DNA from: Streptomyces sp. GESEQ-4
Lineage (GTDB): Bacteria > Actinomycetota > Actinomycetes > Streptomycetales > Streptomycetaceae
Assembly (NCBI RefSeq): GCF_017948455.1
Contig: NZ_JAFFSU010000005.1
Span: forward strand, 310,001 to 374,000
DNA: 64,000 nt
Reading direction: 5' to 3'
Part shown: positions 62,606 through 64,000 of the stretch, in pieces
How positions within the stretch are numbered: the first letter of the stretch is position 1
Layout: the number at the start of each line of letters is the position of its first letter
Notes under the pieces: model-generated
What the model was told of the DNA's origin: nothing
The model's database searches: none
Seen by the model: the letters and a program-made list of their open reading frames with translations, nothing else
Translations under genes and position numbers: made by a program

Positions 62606-64000
<1,395 letters not shown>

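Overview
The window is high-GC actinobacterial DNA and almost certainly Streptomyces: third-codon-position GC bias, GGAGG ribosome sites, many ATGA/GTGA start-stop overlaps, bldA-type TTA codons only in odd genes, and a recognisable core gene order (cydCD-type exporter, KptA, ABC operon, serS, pheA, copper/DyP cluster, HtrA protease, tRNA-Ser). That order is the one I know from the oriC-proximal core of Streptomyces chromosomes. A DnaA-box cluster lies between serS and pheA.

1-13.7 kb: end of a CydC-type ABC protein, secreted M23 peptidase, HAD phosphatase, F420-type oxidoreductase, a frameshifted small gene, KptA, a four-gene coupled operon (M24 peptidase, EphD-type hydrolase/SDR fusion, metal-dependent hydrolase, MerR regulator) and a four-gene ABC transporter operon. 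13.7-24 kb: a second HAD phosphatase coupled to serS, the DnaA-box cluster, pheA, and a copper-trafficking cluster (DyP peroxidase, CopC-CopD fusion, PCuAC chaperone, Sco, YcnI, membrane protein). 24-40.5 kb: two HATPase anti-sigma-like proteins and a GAF/PP2C phosphatase, lipase, acetyltransferase, secreted intradiol dioxygenase, a CitG/MdcB-like protein, MFS exporter with MocR regulator, aminopeptidase P, a degenerate primase-polymerase, a SEC-C protein, GDPD and an HtrA-like protease.

40.6-52.8 kb: tRNA-Ser(TGA) carries an integrated element bounded by 50-bp perfect repeats of the tRNA 3' half. It keeps the accessory backbone of an actinomycete integrative element (GntR/KorSA-like repressor with twin operators, six coupled small genes) but no integrase, excisionase, FtsK-like translocase or replicase is visible. 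It carries lower-GC cargo: a membrane protein plus cupin pair, a second two-gene pair, Cys/His-rich proteins, a damaged NUDIX gene, and a roughly 340-nt region with long collinear inverted repeats that could be a structured RNA or a replication/transfer site.

52.8-64 kb: CU044_5270-type protein coupled to an ECF sigma factor, an intact Prim-Pol/PriCT protein, a small secreted protein, and a five-gene operon matching the mycobacterial igr steroid side-chain module (two acyl-CoA dehydrogenase subunits, MaoC-DUF35, MaoC, Ltp2-like aldolase) behind a probable TetR-type operator. A SigE-family sigma factor and a truncated acyl-CoA ligase end the window. Three genes of the igr-like operon contain in-frame tandem repeats. 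A 12-bp palindrome (CACGCGCGCGTG) occurs ten times in the core and never in the element.
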